Positions 16,222-25,226 of a stretch of 64,000 nucleotides of DNA are shown here, one piece after another. Each line of letters starts with the position of its first letter. Within the stretch, counting starts at the first letter, position 1. Source of the stretch: Bacillus carboniphilus. GTDB taxonomy: Bacteria; Bacillota; Bacilli; Bacillales; JC228. A program made the translations under genes and the position numbers. Below the pieces are notes generated by a model. It saw only the letters and a program-made list of their open reading frames with translations, had not been told where the DNA came from and made no database searches. The DNA is taken from assembly GCF_039522365.1 (NCBI RefSeq), contig NZ_BAAADJ010000057.1, forward strand, positions 1-64,000. The letters are read 5' to 3'.

Positions 16222-17838
16222 TTACCTATCATAAATTTTATAAAGTGTATTGGTTTTCTTTGCATGATACATGGCCATATCTGCATGACGAAGAAGTAAT
16301 TCCATTTCTACGCCGTGGATGGGATAATAGACAACTCCTATATTTGGAGAAAGTTGTACAATGCTATTCGATATATAGATGGGTCTTTTTATGTTTTCAG
16401 CAATATGGTGAGATATTTCCCTAATTTCTTCTTCATTTTTTTGACCAGAGAGGACAATGGCAAATTCATCTCCACCCAATCGGTATATTAGACCAATAGA
16501 ACCAAGGACACCAGATAGTCTGGCTGACACTTTTATAAGTGCCATATCGCCAGCTTGATGACCGTGGGTCTCATTCACCGATGTTAATCCATTTAAATCT
16601 AAGTACATAATGGTAAACATGGTGTCCTTGTTTATTTCTTCTTCTAAGTCTAGTTGGAACTTAAGACGATTTGGTAAGTCCGTTAATGTATCATGATAGG
16701 CACGATAATGAATCAAATCCTCTTGTTTCTTTTTTTCTGTAACATCCCAAAATACAACCTGGACGGCTGATTCCCCATTCAATTGAATAGGAATTCCGGT
16801 TACTTCAACATCAATCACCTGGCCATCAAGCCGAATAAACTTTTCATATAATAGCGTGGCATCCTGTCCATTCTTTTCAACACTTTCAATTCGTCTTGAA
16901 ACAATCATTTTATAATCTGGATGGATTATATTAAATATGTGTGATCCGATGAGATCTTCTGGTTTTTCTGTGCCCAATAATCGTAACGCTGATAAATTGG
17001 CATAATTAATAAGGCCATTTTGATGCACTAATATTCCTAATGGTGAATTTTCAACTAAACGTCGATAACGATCCTCACTATCTTTTAAAGCCTGCACCAT
17101 TCTTTTTCTTTCCGTGATATCCCGTAAACTTACCAGGACTGCCTTCTTCCCACTAAAGGTAATGGGAATGGCAGAAAGAACTGCATCAATTCTCTGTCCA
17201 CTTTTACTTTGAATGATTATGTCAAAGTCAAAAAGTGGCTTATTATGAACCCTTATTTCATGAGTAAGACTGTTAGCCTTTTCCCGCTTTGAAGGATCAA
17301 TATATATGTGATATGAATCCCCGATCATTTGATCAACTGAAGTACCGACAAGTTTTGCAGCAGATTCATTCGCGTACATAATAATATCTCCATCATGTAC
17401 TAGAATAGGATCAGGTGTATAGGTTAAAAGGGTACGAAACCTTTCTTCACTTTCGATTAAATTTCGTTCCAATTGTTTTCTGTTCGTAATATCCTGAACT
17501 TGTGCGATTAAATATAAGGATTGATTTCCTTCTCTAACAATGGAGACCGAAAGTAGAACCCAGACAGTGCTACCATTTTTATGTATATACCTTTTCTCCA
17601 ATTCATAAAACTCTTTTTTACCCTCAACCAATTCTCTAACCTGATTAACGTCTCCTCCCACATCATCTGGGTGGGTAATGTCTTGAAAGGTAATGGATAG
17701 AAGTTCTTTTTCCGTATAGCCTGTAATCTTGGATAGGGCCGGGTTCACTTTTAACCAATTTCCGTTTAAAGAAACTAAAGCCATTCCAATAGGCGAATAG
17801 TGGAAAGCCTGTTCAAATCGATCTATCAAATTTTTCAT
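16222..17838 (-). CDS. PAS-PAS-PAS-GGDEF diguanylate cyclase
   Basis: 538 residues. Three PAS domains in a row (about 8-120, 130-245, 255-370), each with PAC-type ends such as VLLSVSIVREGNQSLYLIAQVQDIT and AVLVSLRDITERK. The GGDEF domain is 375-538: YHDTLTDLPNR, LNGLTSVNETHGHQAGD, and the active motif GGDEF in YRLGGDEFAIVL, intact, so synthesis of c-di-GMP is expected. No EAL domain and no membrane helix, so it is a soluble sensor, perhaps of redox or ligand. The stretch 17839-18028 upstream holds no gene. Confidence 0.93.
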   Translation of the reverse strand: MKNLIDRFEQAFHYSPIGMALVSLNGNWLKVNPALSKITGYTEKELLSITFQDITHPDDVGGDVNQVRELVEGKKEFYELEKRYIHKNGSTVWVLLSVSIVREGNQSLYLIAQVQDITNRKQLERNLIESEERFRTLLTYTPDPILVHDGDIIMYANESAAKLVGTSVDQMIGDSYHIYIDPSKREKANSLTHEIRVHNKPLFDFDIIIQSKSGQRIDAVLSAIPITFSGKKAVLVSLRDITERKRMVQALKDSEDRYRRLVENSPLGILVHQNGLINYANLSALRLLGTEKPEDLIGSHIFNIIHPDYKMIVSRRIESVEKNGQDATLLYEKFIRLDGQVIDVEVTGIPIQLNGESAVQVVFWDVTEKKKQEDLIHYRAYHDTLTDLPNRLKFQLDLEEEINKDTMFTIMYLDLNGLTSVNETHGHQAGDMALIKVSARLSGVLGSIGLIYRLGGDEFAIVLSGQKNEEEIREISHHIAENIKRPIYISNSIVQLSPNIGVVYYPIHGVEMELLLRHADMAMYHAKKTNTLYKIYDR

Positions 17839-18028
17839 GATACTACCTCAAATCGAATTCCATAATTTTTTTATATCTTCTATTTGATGGTAACCAAGAA
17901 AGTTGTCTTATTCAATGATTCTGTGCGTTTGTTTCATTTTTTTTATAGAAATAGATGAGGTAGATTGAAAAAAATACAGTAAAAGTATCTTTTGAATGGC
18001 TGCGAGTACCTAAGTGCAAGGGACGATA

Positions 18029-18223
18029 TTACTTCCTAAAGTTCCGCAATACACCAGCAATCAGAGGTATACCACAAATCGTTAATAAGATAAATCCACC
18101 GTATCTAAAAACATCTTCTACTACATTTGTTACATCTCTCCAAAAGAAAAATGGATATATTGGTATAATCATCAAAATAAATCCTGCTATAAAGCCATAA
18201 AAATAATTTTGTTGCTTTTCCAT
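18029..18223 (-). CDS. small two-helix membrane protein
   Basis: 64 residues: YGFIAGFILMIIPIYPFFFW and YGGFILLTICGIPLIAGVL are two helices, with a basic end (RNFRK). AAGGAG lies before the ATG. No family recognised. Confidence 0.7.
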   Translation of the reverse strand: MEKQQNYFYGFIAGFILMIIPIYPFFFWRDVTNVVEDVFRYGGFILLTICGIPLIAGVLRNFRK

Positions 18224-18344
18224 AAAAAAATCTCCTTACACCAAGAATAGATTTCTAGCACTCCTCTTATATTTTTAAAAAAACTATTTATCTACAATTA
18301 TTCCACTTACTCATGTCTTGTCAGCTTCTCTAATTTTTGAAAAA

Positions 18345-18731
18345 CTACATCCATTTTCTGTTAATTTCTGAATTGTTATTGCTTGGAGCAAAGATAAGGC
18401 AAAATTCATTGGTATATAAGGTTTTTAAAGGATAACTAAACTCTGATTCAGCTAATACACGTCTTACTTCATCAACAATCTTCTCTTTATCACTATAATT
18501 GTATATTAAGTATAAGGTACCACCGCTAAAACCATAATTCTTTTCATCCGAACCTTCAAAATCAAATGTCCTTGATTTAACTTTCTTTTCTCCTAATGGA
18601 ATCCCAGCCTTTTCAAATTCATCAACCACTAAATCACCCGTTTTGTCGTTGTCCTTTTGGGAATCATGATTACAAGCTGTAAATATTATTGTGGTAATGG
18701 TAATAAAACAAAAGAGTTGCCATTTTTTCAT
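18345..18731 (-). CDS. lipoprotein of unknown function
   Basis: 128 residues, signal peptide LFCFITITTIIFTAC with Cys20 as the lipid site, then an aspartate-rich linker (NHDSQKDNDKTGD). A region GFSGGTLYLIYNYSDKEK follows. It is probably an outer-face lipoprotein. AAGGGGGG before the ATG. No partner recognised. Confidence 0.75.
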   Translation of the reverse strand: MKKWQLFCFITITTIIFTACNHDSQKDNDKTGDLVVDEFEKAGIPLGEKKVKSRTFDFEGSDEKNYGFSGGTLYLIYNYSDKEKIVDEVRRVLAESEFSYPLKTLYTNEFCLIFAPSNNNSEINRKWM

Positions 18732-18773
18732 GCTATCCCCCCTTTAGTAAGGAACAAATCATAATAAAGCCAT

Positions 18774-19673
18774 CTAATCATTTAATCCCTTGCCCTCAAG
18801 AATGTGCTGCATATACTTTCCTTTCTGGCCACACGAGTTTAGTCTTTTCCTTATTACTCCCACTAGTAATTGCTTTTCTTCTTCTACAATACCGTCAGAA
18901 GATAGTTTCCGAGCTGCTATTGGAACTATCCAAGGGTCGACTTCATTATAAGTAGTACCCGTTAATCGTGTATATGCCTGCATAAACTCATTAATTATGT
19001 TCTCTCTATTGGAGTCAAATAGTCTAACTGCATTTGGTGGGGTATTTGGTGGAAGTATAGCATACCTAATCATAATGATGAATTCGGCTAAGTCTGCTTC
19101 AGGATTTCCGTTTGAGGCATTCATCCAATCAATTAGTACCGGTTCGCCATTAGGAAACAATATATTATTTGGATTTGCATCACCGTGACAGATATTTCTT
19201 TTTACCGGCAAACTATCCAACAAACCAAGAACATCCTTTTTTTCGTCTTCTCTTAAGTAATCTACACTCAGGATCTGTTTCTTTAGAAATTCCCTTTGAT
19301 TACTTGGTAATTCCCTGTGTGATTTCGAATTGTGAACTTTCCCGAGGATGCGTGCAGATAATCTTACATCATCCAAATCAAATGTAGTTTGATCCGTGTC
19401 TTTCTGTGTAACTAGATTTTCAAAAAAGCGCTCTCTTAACGTTTTACCCAAAATACGCTCATACACTATACCAGGTCTATGTTTAAACTCTATCATTTCA
19501 AACGGTTGCGGAACGGGTAGACCCAATTTCCACATAATCAAATTATTATTAAATTCTCTTTTCAAATCTGTTTTATCAATATTTGATTTAGCTAATTTCA
19601 CAACTTTATTGGTGCTCCCCCATTCGAATACCTCTGCGTTCGCACCTTCACCTATTTTTCTTCCAATTTTCAT
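18774..19673 (-). CDS. aminoglycoside phosphotransferase-family kinase
   Basis: 299 residues with a protein-kinase-like fold: G-loop IGEGANAEVFEW (7-18), lysine in KVVKLAK (about 26), catalytic H163-G-D165 with N170, metal-binding D182 in LIDWMNAS. This set is complete for phosphate transfer from ATP. The APH superfamily includes antibiotic and sugar/choline kinases, so resistance should not be assumed. AAGGAG before the ATG. Confidence 0.88.
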   Translation of the reverse strand: MKIGRKIGEGANAEVFEWGSTNKVVKLAKSNIDKTDLKREFNNNLIMWKLGLPVPQPFEMIEFKHRPGIVYERILGKTLRERFFENLVTQKDTDQTTFDLDDVRLSARILGKVHNSKSHRELPSNQREFLKKQILSVDYLREDEKKDVLGLLDSLPVKRNICHGDANPNNILFPNGEPVLIDWMNASNGNPEADLAEFIIMIRYAILPPNTPPNAVRLFDSNRENIINEFMQAYTRLTGTTYNEVDPWIVPIAARKLSSDGIVEEEKQLLVGVIRKRLNSCGQKGKYMQHILEGKGLND

Positions 19674-19737
19674 AGAATTCTCCTTTATTTAGAAATAAAT
19701 CCTTATAATCTATGATTTCTTAGTAATAGTGATTCCC

Positions 19738-20476
19738 TTAAGGTTGGTTCAGTTTATCAGCTTTAGAATCTATCCTGGTATCTCTATCCACTTCAATACA
19801 TTCCAATTTCTTGTTCGTTAAAAGAACATCTACCAGCTCTTTACTCCCACCAATAATAGAGAAATCACAGTCAAAATCTGTATGAACACACCAAGTTTTA
19901 TCTTCTGACCACCAGTAGCTGGGGGATCCTAATGTCCTTAAAAAATCCCCGTATTCATATAGCTCCTTTAGATCATTAAGATTCCCATGATATAAATGCC
20001 CACCCCTACTTAGTTCTTTAAAGGTATTGACTGTTTTCAATATACTGTATTGAAAAAAGCACTGTTGCCCAGTTGTAAAGGGCTGCAAAACAGATAGGAA
20101 TTCATCAAGGGTTTCTTTGTCCATATTCTTCATCCGGAAGTAGTAAGTAACGAGGATAGCCTCCCAATAAATGATAAATGGTTGAAGTTCTGATTTCCTT
20201 AGTATATTGAAGATTATACTTTTGGGCTAAGTCCTTTAACGTTAACCTTTCACCAAAATCAAAAGGAGTTGAATCATTGGGGTCACTTTGACTCCACAAT
20301 AGGGTTTCGTCTTCAATATTCAAATCACGATAGATGGGGTGCATGATTTTACAGTAGTGTTCATACCTATGTGGGATCAGATTTGAAATATAACAACCTT
20401 TCCATTTCTTGAAGTCTACACGTTCCGTTTCCTCTTGAATCCATGTGAATTGGTTAAAATCTTTCAGTCTTTCCAT
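19738..20476 (-). pseudogene. frameshifted paralogue of the 238-residue protein at 49910-50626
   Basis: Two overlapping frames, 20105-20476 (opening MERLKDFNQFTWIQEE) and 19738-20133 (opening MKNMDKETLDEF), together align end to end with the intact protein at 49910-50626 (opening MKKLQDFKQFQWIQEE; MDKETLHEF at the junction). The break falls at RYLLLPDE, where a small indel puts the second half in another frame (29-base overlap). The second frame has an ATG but no clear Shine-Dalgarno. Either a pseudogene or a split gene. Function of the family unknown. Confidence 0.75.
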
Positions 20477-20517
20477 TCTTTCACCTCACCTCCTTATACA
20501 TCACCCTCAGAAAGAAA

Positions 20518-20826
20518 TTAACATTGCGACTCCATAATATTTTCGATGTCACCATTTTTATAAACAATGGTGGTTCCCTCTTGACAGTTTTCTGTATTTT
20601 TCCATGTAACTATATACTTATCTGCGTCTTCCCATGTAACGATTCCTTGGTCAGATTCAGGGGTCATTGTTATGATTTTTACGTCACCAATTTCTGAAGC
20701 GTAATGGTTTATCACAAGTTGTTTCACTTCCTCCTTAGTAATTGGTTGAACAGTGGGATTTTCGTTGCTACAACCACTGAAAATACAAACAATTAACAAC
20801 ACCATTGATAACCTAATTTACCTCAT
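20518..20826 (-). pseudogene. lipoprotein gene with a stop at codon 3
   Basis: The ATG at 20826 lies right after a strong GGGAGGGGTGA, but codon 3 is TAA. The frame then runs cleanly: IRLSMVLLIVCIFSGC (a signal peptide with lipobox FSGC) and about 80 more residues (VKQLVINHYASEIGDVKI; EGTTIVYKNGD). The in-frame ATG at 20805 could rescue translation but has only a weak AGG before it. The natural start thus seems inactivated by a single-base change (for example AAA to TAA). Confidence 0.7.
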
Positions 20827-20844
20827 TCTTCACCCCTCCCTTTA

Positions 20845-21275
20845 TTATTTTAAATATTTTTTGAATCCCCTACTTACTGAACCGTCGTACCCTTCCCTTT
20901 CAAAAAATTGGTGAGCAGCTTCCCGTTTTGAATTGCTTAGAAGCATAATTCTATGACAATCTATAGATCTACAATATTCTTCAACATAGTGTATAAGTTT
21001 CTGTTGACTTTTTTTCCACGATGATTCTCATGAACAATGATGTTTTCTACAACTCCATAAGGACTTCTTCCATGTAAGGCTTGCAGACAAATGTTCAGTG
21101 TAATTGTCCCTAATATTTCTCCTTCTTCCTCGTAAACAAGTAAAAAGTTCTTTGGGTCGTTTTTAATTATTTCAATCTGTTCTTCCAGAACGTCCCTCTT
21201 CTTACTATTTGGCACTAACATCCGATATAGATTAGAAATTTGTTCTTTATCAGTTCTTTCAGCTTGGCGAATCAT
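20845..21275 (-). pseudogene. GNAT acetyltransferase with a frameshift in a run of seven A
   Basis: The N-terminal half (opening MIRQAERTDKEQISNLYRML; VVENIIVHENHRGK) is a normal GNAT. Right at the acetyl-CoA loop, GGAAAAAAAGTC, the frame fails and stops after DL at 20961. In another frame, open directly after the A-run, the rest of a GNAT follows: QQKLIHYVEEYC, MLLSNSKREAAHQFF, GYDGSVSRGFKKYLK, ending at 20845. One missing A in the homopolymer explains it: true pseudogene, slippage-dependent expression, or sequencing error. Confidence 0.8.
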
Positions 21276-21346
21276 AAGAATTCAGCAACCTTTCTCTTTC
21301 CTAAGTCGAATCTCTGCATCTAACATTTATGGGAAGTAACTTTCTT

Positions 21347-21411
21347 TAATATTAACATAATATTCCAATCAGAGTTTCTCCAAAAAAAAATAGCCGTCTT
21401 GAAAAGACGAC
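21347..21411 (-). repeat. terminator-promoter cassette, copy 6
   Basis: Hairpin GTCGTCTT/AAGACGGC (21393-21411) with a T-rich 3' side ends the DUF817 gene. GGAATATTATGTTAATAT (within 21347-21368) then provides an extended -10 for the damaged GNAT gene. Confidence 0.65.
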
Positions 21412-21447
21412 CACCTCACCTAAAAAAATATAACCCCATAGTAACTA

Positions 21448-22242
21448 TTAGAATGATTGGCTTGTAGTAGCTCTAACGGCATCTTTGCCTTTAACCAGCT
21501 TTAACGATGCAACTATTAGAAAGCTAACAATGACTAATAACAGCCATGAACTAACCTTACCTAGGTGAACAAGACTCCATGCTTCGGTTTGATTTGGATA
21601 TTCCCAAGCACCAAAAAACGTGGCAATATTCTCTGCAATCCAAATAAAAAAGCCAATGAGTACAAAAGAAAGAGCAATTGGCATCCGATAGAGAGTTCCA
21701 TTAACCTTGTATGAAACCCATGATTTCCAAAAGACGATGATGACAAGTCCTGCTAACCAGAAGCGGACGTCAATCCAAAAATGGTGAGTGAAAAAATTCA
21801 AATAAATCCCTGCAGCAAGAGGGACAACTGCCCAAAATGGTGGCCACTTAATGAGTTCTACCTTAAGCCTTCTCCAAGCCTGACAAAGATAACTCGCAAC
21901 ACTGGCATACATGAACCCACTATATAAAGGGACTCCCAAAACTTTAGAATAACCTTCCTCTGGATAGGACCATGACCCCATGTGAACCTTGAAAAGCTCT
22001 AGCGCAAGACCAATAAGGTGAAACAATGTGATCACCTTTAGTTCATCCCTCGTTTCAAGGCCAGCACGCAACATCCACCACTGCATAAGAAGGCAGATGA
22101 TAAGGAGCCAGTCATACCTTGGGAGGAATGGAAGTGATATGACTTGTGTAATAGCCAAAGAGGCAAAAATAACGACAGGAAACAAACAGGATAGGGCTTG
22201 CTCCCAACCAAAATGAACGAGCTGCTTTATCGCTCTCATCAT
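21448..22242 (-). CDS. DUF817 integral membrane protein
   Basis: About 264 residues with eight or so helices (e.g. CLFPVVIFASLAITQVI; LVIIVFWKSWV; ALSFVLIGFFIWIAENIATFF). Motifs HMGSWSYPE, GVPLYSGFMYASV, TRDELK and GAWEYPNQ are those I associate with DUF817. Role unknown. In-frame ATGs at 22242 and 22239 follow AAAGGAAAAGG; the upstream ATG at 22260 lacks a site. Confidence 0.87.
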   Translation of the reverse strand: MMRAIKQLVHFGWEQALSCLFPVVIFASLAITQVISLPFLPRYDWLLIICLLMQWWMLRAGLETRDELKVITLFHLIGLALELFKVHMGSWSYPEEGYSKVLGVPLYSGFMYASVASYLCQAWRRLKVELIKWPPFWAVVPLAAGIYLNFFTHHFWIDVRFWLAGLVIIVFWKSWVSYKVNGTLYRMPIALSFVLIGFFIWIAENIATFFGAWEYPNQTEAWSLVHLGKVSSWLLLVIVSFLIVASLKLVKGKDAVRATTSQSF

Positions 22243-22383
22243 GATCCTTTTCCTTTCCATTTAAAATTTCACGGAACAATGTTAAGTCAATTTTAAACTG
22301 GGATTTATCGTATTGCAATAAAATATTATTGTTTATTTGTAATGTTTTATTGTTTGTTACACTCCTAAAATAATAGGATGATA

Positions 22384-22460
22384 TCTGTTAAGGTAATTGG
22401 TGGTGAGCAGTAAGTGTCTGATGGTAACCGGCAAGTATCTGCTCGTTACCGGAAAGTAAA
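22384..22460. repeat. three degenerate tandem units of about 22 bp
   Basis: AGTAAGTGTCTGATGGTAACC, CAAGTATCTGCTCGTTACC and AAAGTAAACAGTGACC repeat around GGTAACCGG or GTTACCGG. They sit between the terminator of the upstream gene and the promoter region of the DUF817 gene, like the larger arrays at 48.8 and 55.2 kb. Confidence 0.5.
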
Positions 22461-22487
22461 CAGTGACCACTTGCATCAAAAATAAAA

Positions 22488-22515
22488 AAGCATTCCCTAA
22501 ACTAAGAAACGCTTT
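22488..22515 (-). terminator. hairpin terminator of the kinase-like gene
   Basis: Stem AGCGTTTC pairs with GGGAATGCT (with G-T pairs), followed on the minus strand by TTTTTT. Confidence 0.7.
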
Positions 22516-22559
22516 CCAACCTTAAGCTATGTAACTTCGATTTTAATAAGAGGAACACC

Positions 22560-23156
22560 TCACTCCTTTCCACAAGAAAAACACCGCTTGTCTTTATCGT
22601 GATCCCCATACATTCGCAGTTCTTTTTTAAATCTGCAAGAAGTGCAATAATCAAAATCAATTTGTGGTAATATTCCCGCTTCAGCCAATGGGACCCATTG
22701 CTGCTCATAGAGTTTCTTACTCATCCCGTAATCAATAAAAACTAACTTTCTACTATTATTCAACCCATAATTACTACTATCTTTTAAATCAAAACAATCA
22801 TATTCCTTGTCTAGTTGTAATAAAACTTCTTCATACATTTCGGGAATAAGGTCTTCGTCTTTTTTCATATCAATTTCAAAAGATTGATTGTTTCTCATTT
22901 CTAGAGGTTCATAATATTTCTGAATGGATATATATTCATCCACATAGTATGTCTGAGCAAACAAACCTTGCAAACCCTTCTCTACCATCGCTTCGTATAT
23001 GTCTAACTCATTTTTGGACTGTAAATATCCAAGAGGATGAAGGTATACTTTCACCACATAATCCCCAACTCTGTATACTTTTCTTGTAGAACCAATTCCA
23101 ACAAAATTTTCTACTTTGCAATAGTCATTCCAATTTTCCATTATTGTTTCAAGCAT
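22560..23156 (-). CDS. protein-kinase-like protein with a C-terminal zinc ribbon
   Basis: 198 residues. The N-terminal part looks like a truncated kinase fold: VGIGSTRKVYRVGDYVVKVYLH as a G-loop and VVKV lysine, DCFDLKDSSNYGLNN as a catalytic loop (D-L-K...N-Y-G), and LVFIDYGMSK in place of DFG. The end, CTSCRFKKELRMYGDHD...CFSCGKE, has two C-x-x-C knuckles. A kinase-plus-ribbon layout could bind nucleic acid or protein. Whether it phosphorylates anything is unknown. Confidence 0.65.
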   Translation of the reverse strand: MLETIMENWNDYCKVENFVGIGSTRKVYRVGDYVVKVYLHPLGYLQSKNELDIYEAMVEKGLQGLFAQTYYVDEYISIQKYYEPLEMRNNQSFEIDMKKDEDLIPEMYEEVLLQLDKEYDCFDLKDSSNYGLNNSRKLVFIDYGMSKKLYEQQWVPLAEAGILPQIDFDYCTSCRFKKELRMYGDHDKDKRCFSCGKE

Positions 23157-23204
23157 ATTTCACATCACCCTTCGATTGTGTATCTCAGTTGTTACTCATC
23201 TTCC

Positions 23205-23588
23205 CTAAGGGGCTATTCCAAGAAAATAATCTCTCACTTCTTCAGGCAATTCTTCAACTTTCATTACTTTTAGCCGGTTACCACCAGGAGTGGTCATAAC
23301 CAAAAATGTCGTATCTACATAGCGAAACAACGTAAATTGCTGTATTTCTTGTGGCCCATAACCTTTGTTTCGAATAGATTCATAGGTCTCTCTGGGAAAA
23401 TTCTCCTCATACCCATCCAACATTAGTTTCAAAACATCCTCATACTGATCGGCAAACCCGATAGATTGATATAGTTCCAAAGAATCTTTAGGTATGTACA
23501 ATAATTTATAAGATACCGCTACAACTCCTATTAAAAAAACGAGTGCCACTCTCATTATCATTGCTTTTCTCTTCTTTACATCTCCCAA
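23205..23588 (-). CDS. membrane-anchored protein of unknown function
   Basis: 127 residues: basic MGDVKKRKAMIM, one helix (VALVFLIGVVAVSYKLLYI), then a globular outside part (SLELYQSIGFADQYEDVLKLM, FRYVDTTFLVMTTPGG, VKVEELPEEVRDYFLG). TTG start with GGGGG 7 bases before it. It is close to the next membrane gene and on the same strand. Confidence 0.7.
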   Translation of the reverse strand: MGDVKKRKAMIMRVALVFLIGVVAVSYKLLYIPKDSLELYQSIGFADQYEDVLKLMLDGYEENFPRETYESIRNKGYGPQEIQQFTLFRYVDTTFLVMTTPGGNRLKVMKVEELPEEVRDYFLGIAP

Positions 23589-23630
23589 GCCAACGCCCCC
23601 TTATTTATCCATATCGAAGACATCTAATCT

Positions 23631-23939
23631 TCAACCTTTATAAAAATTCTTCCTTCGATACTCTACCAAAGTGAAAATATTTAATAACAAAGTAACGATA
23701 ACAAGAACCACGGAAGCAAGGACCACAGCACCTGTTATGTCCAATAAAGCGGCCCAGTCCTCAATTTTGACCAGGTGATAGTTATAGAAAATCTGTAAAC
23801 ATAGTGAAATAGCACAAGCACTAATGCTCATTATTGAGAGAATGACCCAATTCTTTCGGTAACGCATGAGATTAACAAGTGGAAGGGTCCAGGCAATGAG
23901 TCCAAGCACAATACTTCCGAGATTAAGTAAACCAACCAT
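23631..23939 (-). CDS. three-helix membrane protein
   Basis: 102 residues: LGSIVLGLIAWTLPLVNLM, WVILSIMSISACAISLCLQIF, and VVLASVVLVIVTLLLNIF as helices. The pattern (short loop NLMRYRKNW, C-terminal VEYRRKNF) recalls small Bacillus membrane proteins but no family is certain. AAGGTGG before the ATG; cassette promoter upstream at 24005-24025. Confidence 0.7.
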   Translation of the reverse strand: MVGLLNLGSIVLGLIAWTLPLVNLMRYRKNWVILSIMSISACAISLCLQIFYNYHLVKIEDWAALLDITGAVVLASVVLVIVTLLLNIFTLVEYRRKNFYKG

Positions 23940-24004
23940 GTTTTTCCCACCTTTTCTACTTCATTCTTTAGATCATGATATAAAGACATAGTTTTGGTTA
24001 ATCC

Positions 24005-24076
24005 AATTTTAACATAATATACCAATAACATTAGATTTATCTTCAAAAGAAAAGAGACCGTCTCTATAACGATCTC
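24005..24076 (-). repeat. terminator-promoter cassette, copy 7
   Basis: Hairpin GAGATCGT/ACGGTCTC (24054-24076) ends the DUF1835 gene. GGTATATTATGTTAAAAT (within 24005-24025) then gives an extended -10 for the gene starting at 23939. Confidence 0.7.
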
Positions 24077-24086
24077 CTAAAAGAAT

Positions 24087-25193
24087 TCACCGAAGTTTAA
24101 CACTATAATGCCTCATGGATCTAGGTACTCCCTTTAATTCTAATACACCACTATATATTAGATGCCCTATTCGAAACTCTAGAAAGTATATATCCATAAT
24201 TTCATCCATGTGCGTCAACATTTCTCCAATCACAATGACAGCCTTTATAAAATCTTTAGTCTCCTGCTCAGAATGCATCTTTTCTATGGTTTCAATAATA
24301 AGTGGATCATAATAGTCTTCTGGGACTCCTATCATTTCACCATTTCTCCACAGTCGTAGCACTTCTTTCGTTTGTGAGAGCATTTTCCATTCATCATGAA
24401 ATTGAGCCAGCTGTGTCATTGACAATGGTTTTGTTTCTTTTTTCAACTCAAAGAAAAGATTAGCATTTTGCGGGTCGATTTGACTGGTATGTAAAATACG
24501 TTGCTCTTCTCCCCTTGCATCATAATTTTTATAAAGTTTGCTTGTATCTAAAAGATAAATAGGATTGTTCTTATCCCGCAATAAGTAAAGGAAATAGTGA
24601 AGACCTACTTGTTCACCTGCATTATTGCCATACCATATATAAATGGGGACATCCTCTTCTATATCCTCAATCTCACGCAATGTATTTGTAAACTTATTTT
24701 CATATACAAAATCTTCCTGCTCTGAATTGATATTCTCATATAACCATTCACTTCGGTAGGTTTTCCCTATTTTTTCATCTAATCTCCACAATGGACCAAT
24801 TGAAAATGAGTCTGGAAATCCGATTACAGTCTTAGGTCTTTCCAATCCAACTCTTATGGAACCAGCAGCAGATTCTGTGTTGACAATATGGACTGGGCCC
24901 TGCCCTTTCAAATGACGATATTTCTGAATAAGCTTATTTATTTCCTCCACCATTTTGTTTAACTCATTCTGATCAAAACAAAACCCTTTACCTTCAACGG
25001 CTTTGTATTTTTCATGACGAAAGCTCTCGAATTCTTCTCTATCCGTAAGTTCATACGATAACCACTCTCTATCACGGAACAAATTTGGAAGGGTTACGTA
25101 ATTCTTGGTTTTGATGTGGTAGACAAACACGATATTTGGTTCAATCCAAAAATAAATAAATGGGTAATTAGATTTAGTTTTGATTAGGATCAA
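24087..25193 (-). CDS. DUF1835 and DUF3658 domain protein
   Basis: 368 residues. The middle carries the DUF1835 signature HIVNTESAAGSIRVGL and GFPDSFSIGPLWRL, with IYIWYGNNAGEQVGLHY and PIYLLDTSKLY. The C-terminal part, TKEVLRLWRNGEMIGVPEDYYD and IGEMLTHMDEIMDIYFLEFRI, matches DUF3658. Function unknown. Start codon choice is unclear: the TTG at 25193 touches AGGAG, and an ATC three codons later is 9 bases after it. Confidence 0.88.
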   Translation of the reverse strand: MILIKTKSNYPFIYFWIEPNIVFVYHIKTKNYVTLPNLFRDREWLSYELTDREEFESFRHEKYKAVEGKGFCFDQNELNKMVEEINKLIQKYRHLKGQGPVHIVNTESAAGSIRVGLERPKTVIGFPDSFSIGPLWRLDEKIGKTYRSEWLYENINSEQEDFVYENKFTNTLREIEDIEEDVPIYIWYGNNAGEQVGLHYFLYLLRDKNNPIYLLDTSKLYKNYDARGEEQRILHTSQIDPQNANLFFELKKETKPLSMTQLAQFHDEWKMLSQTKEVLRLWRNGEMIGVPEDYYDPLIIETIEKMHSEQETKDFIKAVIVIGEMLTHMDEIMDIYFLEFRIGHLIYSGVLELKGVPRSMRHYSVKLR

Positions 25194-25226
25194 CTCCTAT
25201 TTAATTTTAACTTTTTAGCTATATAC

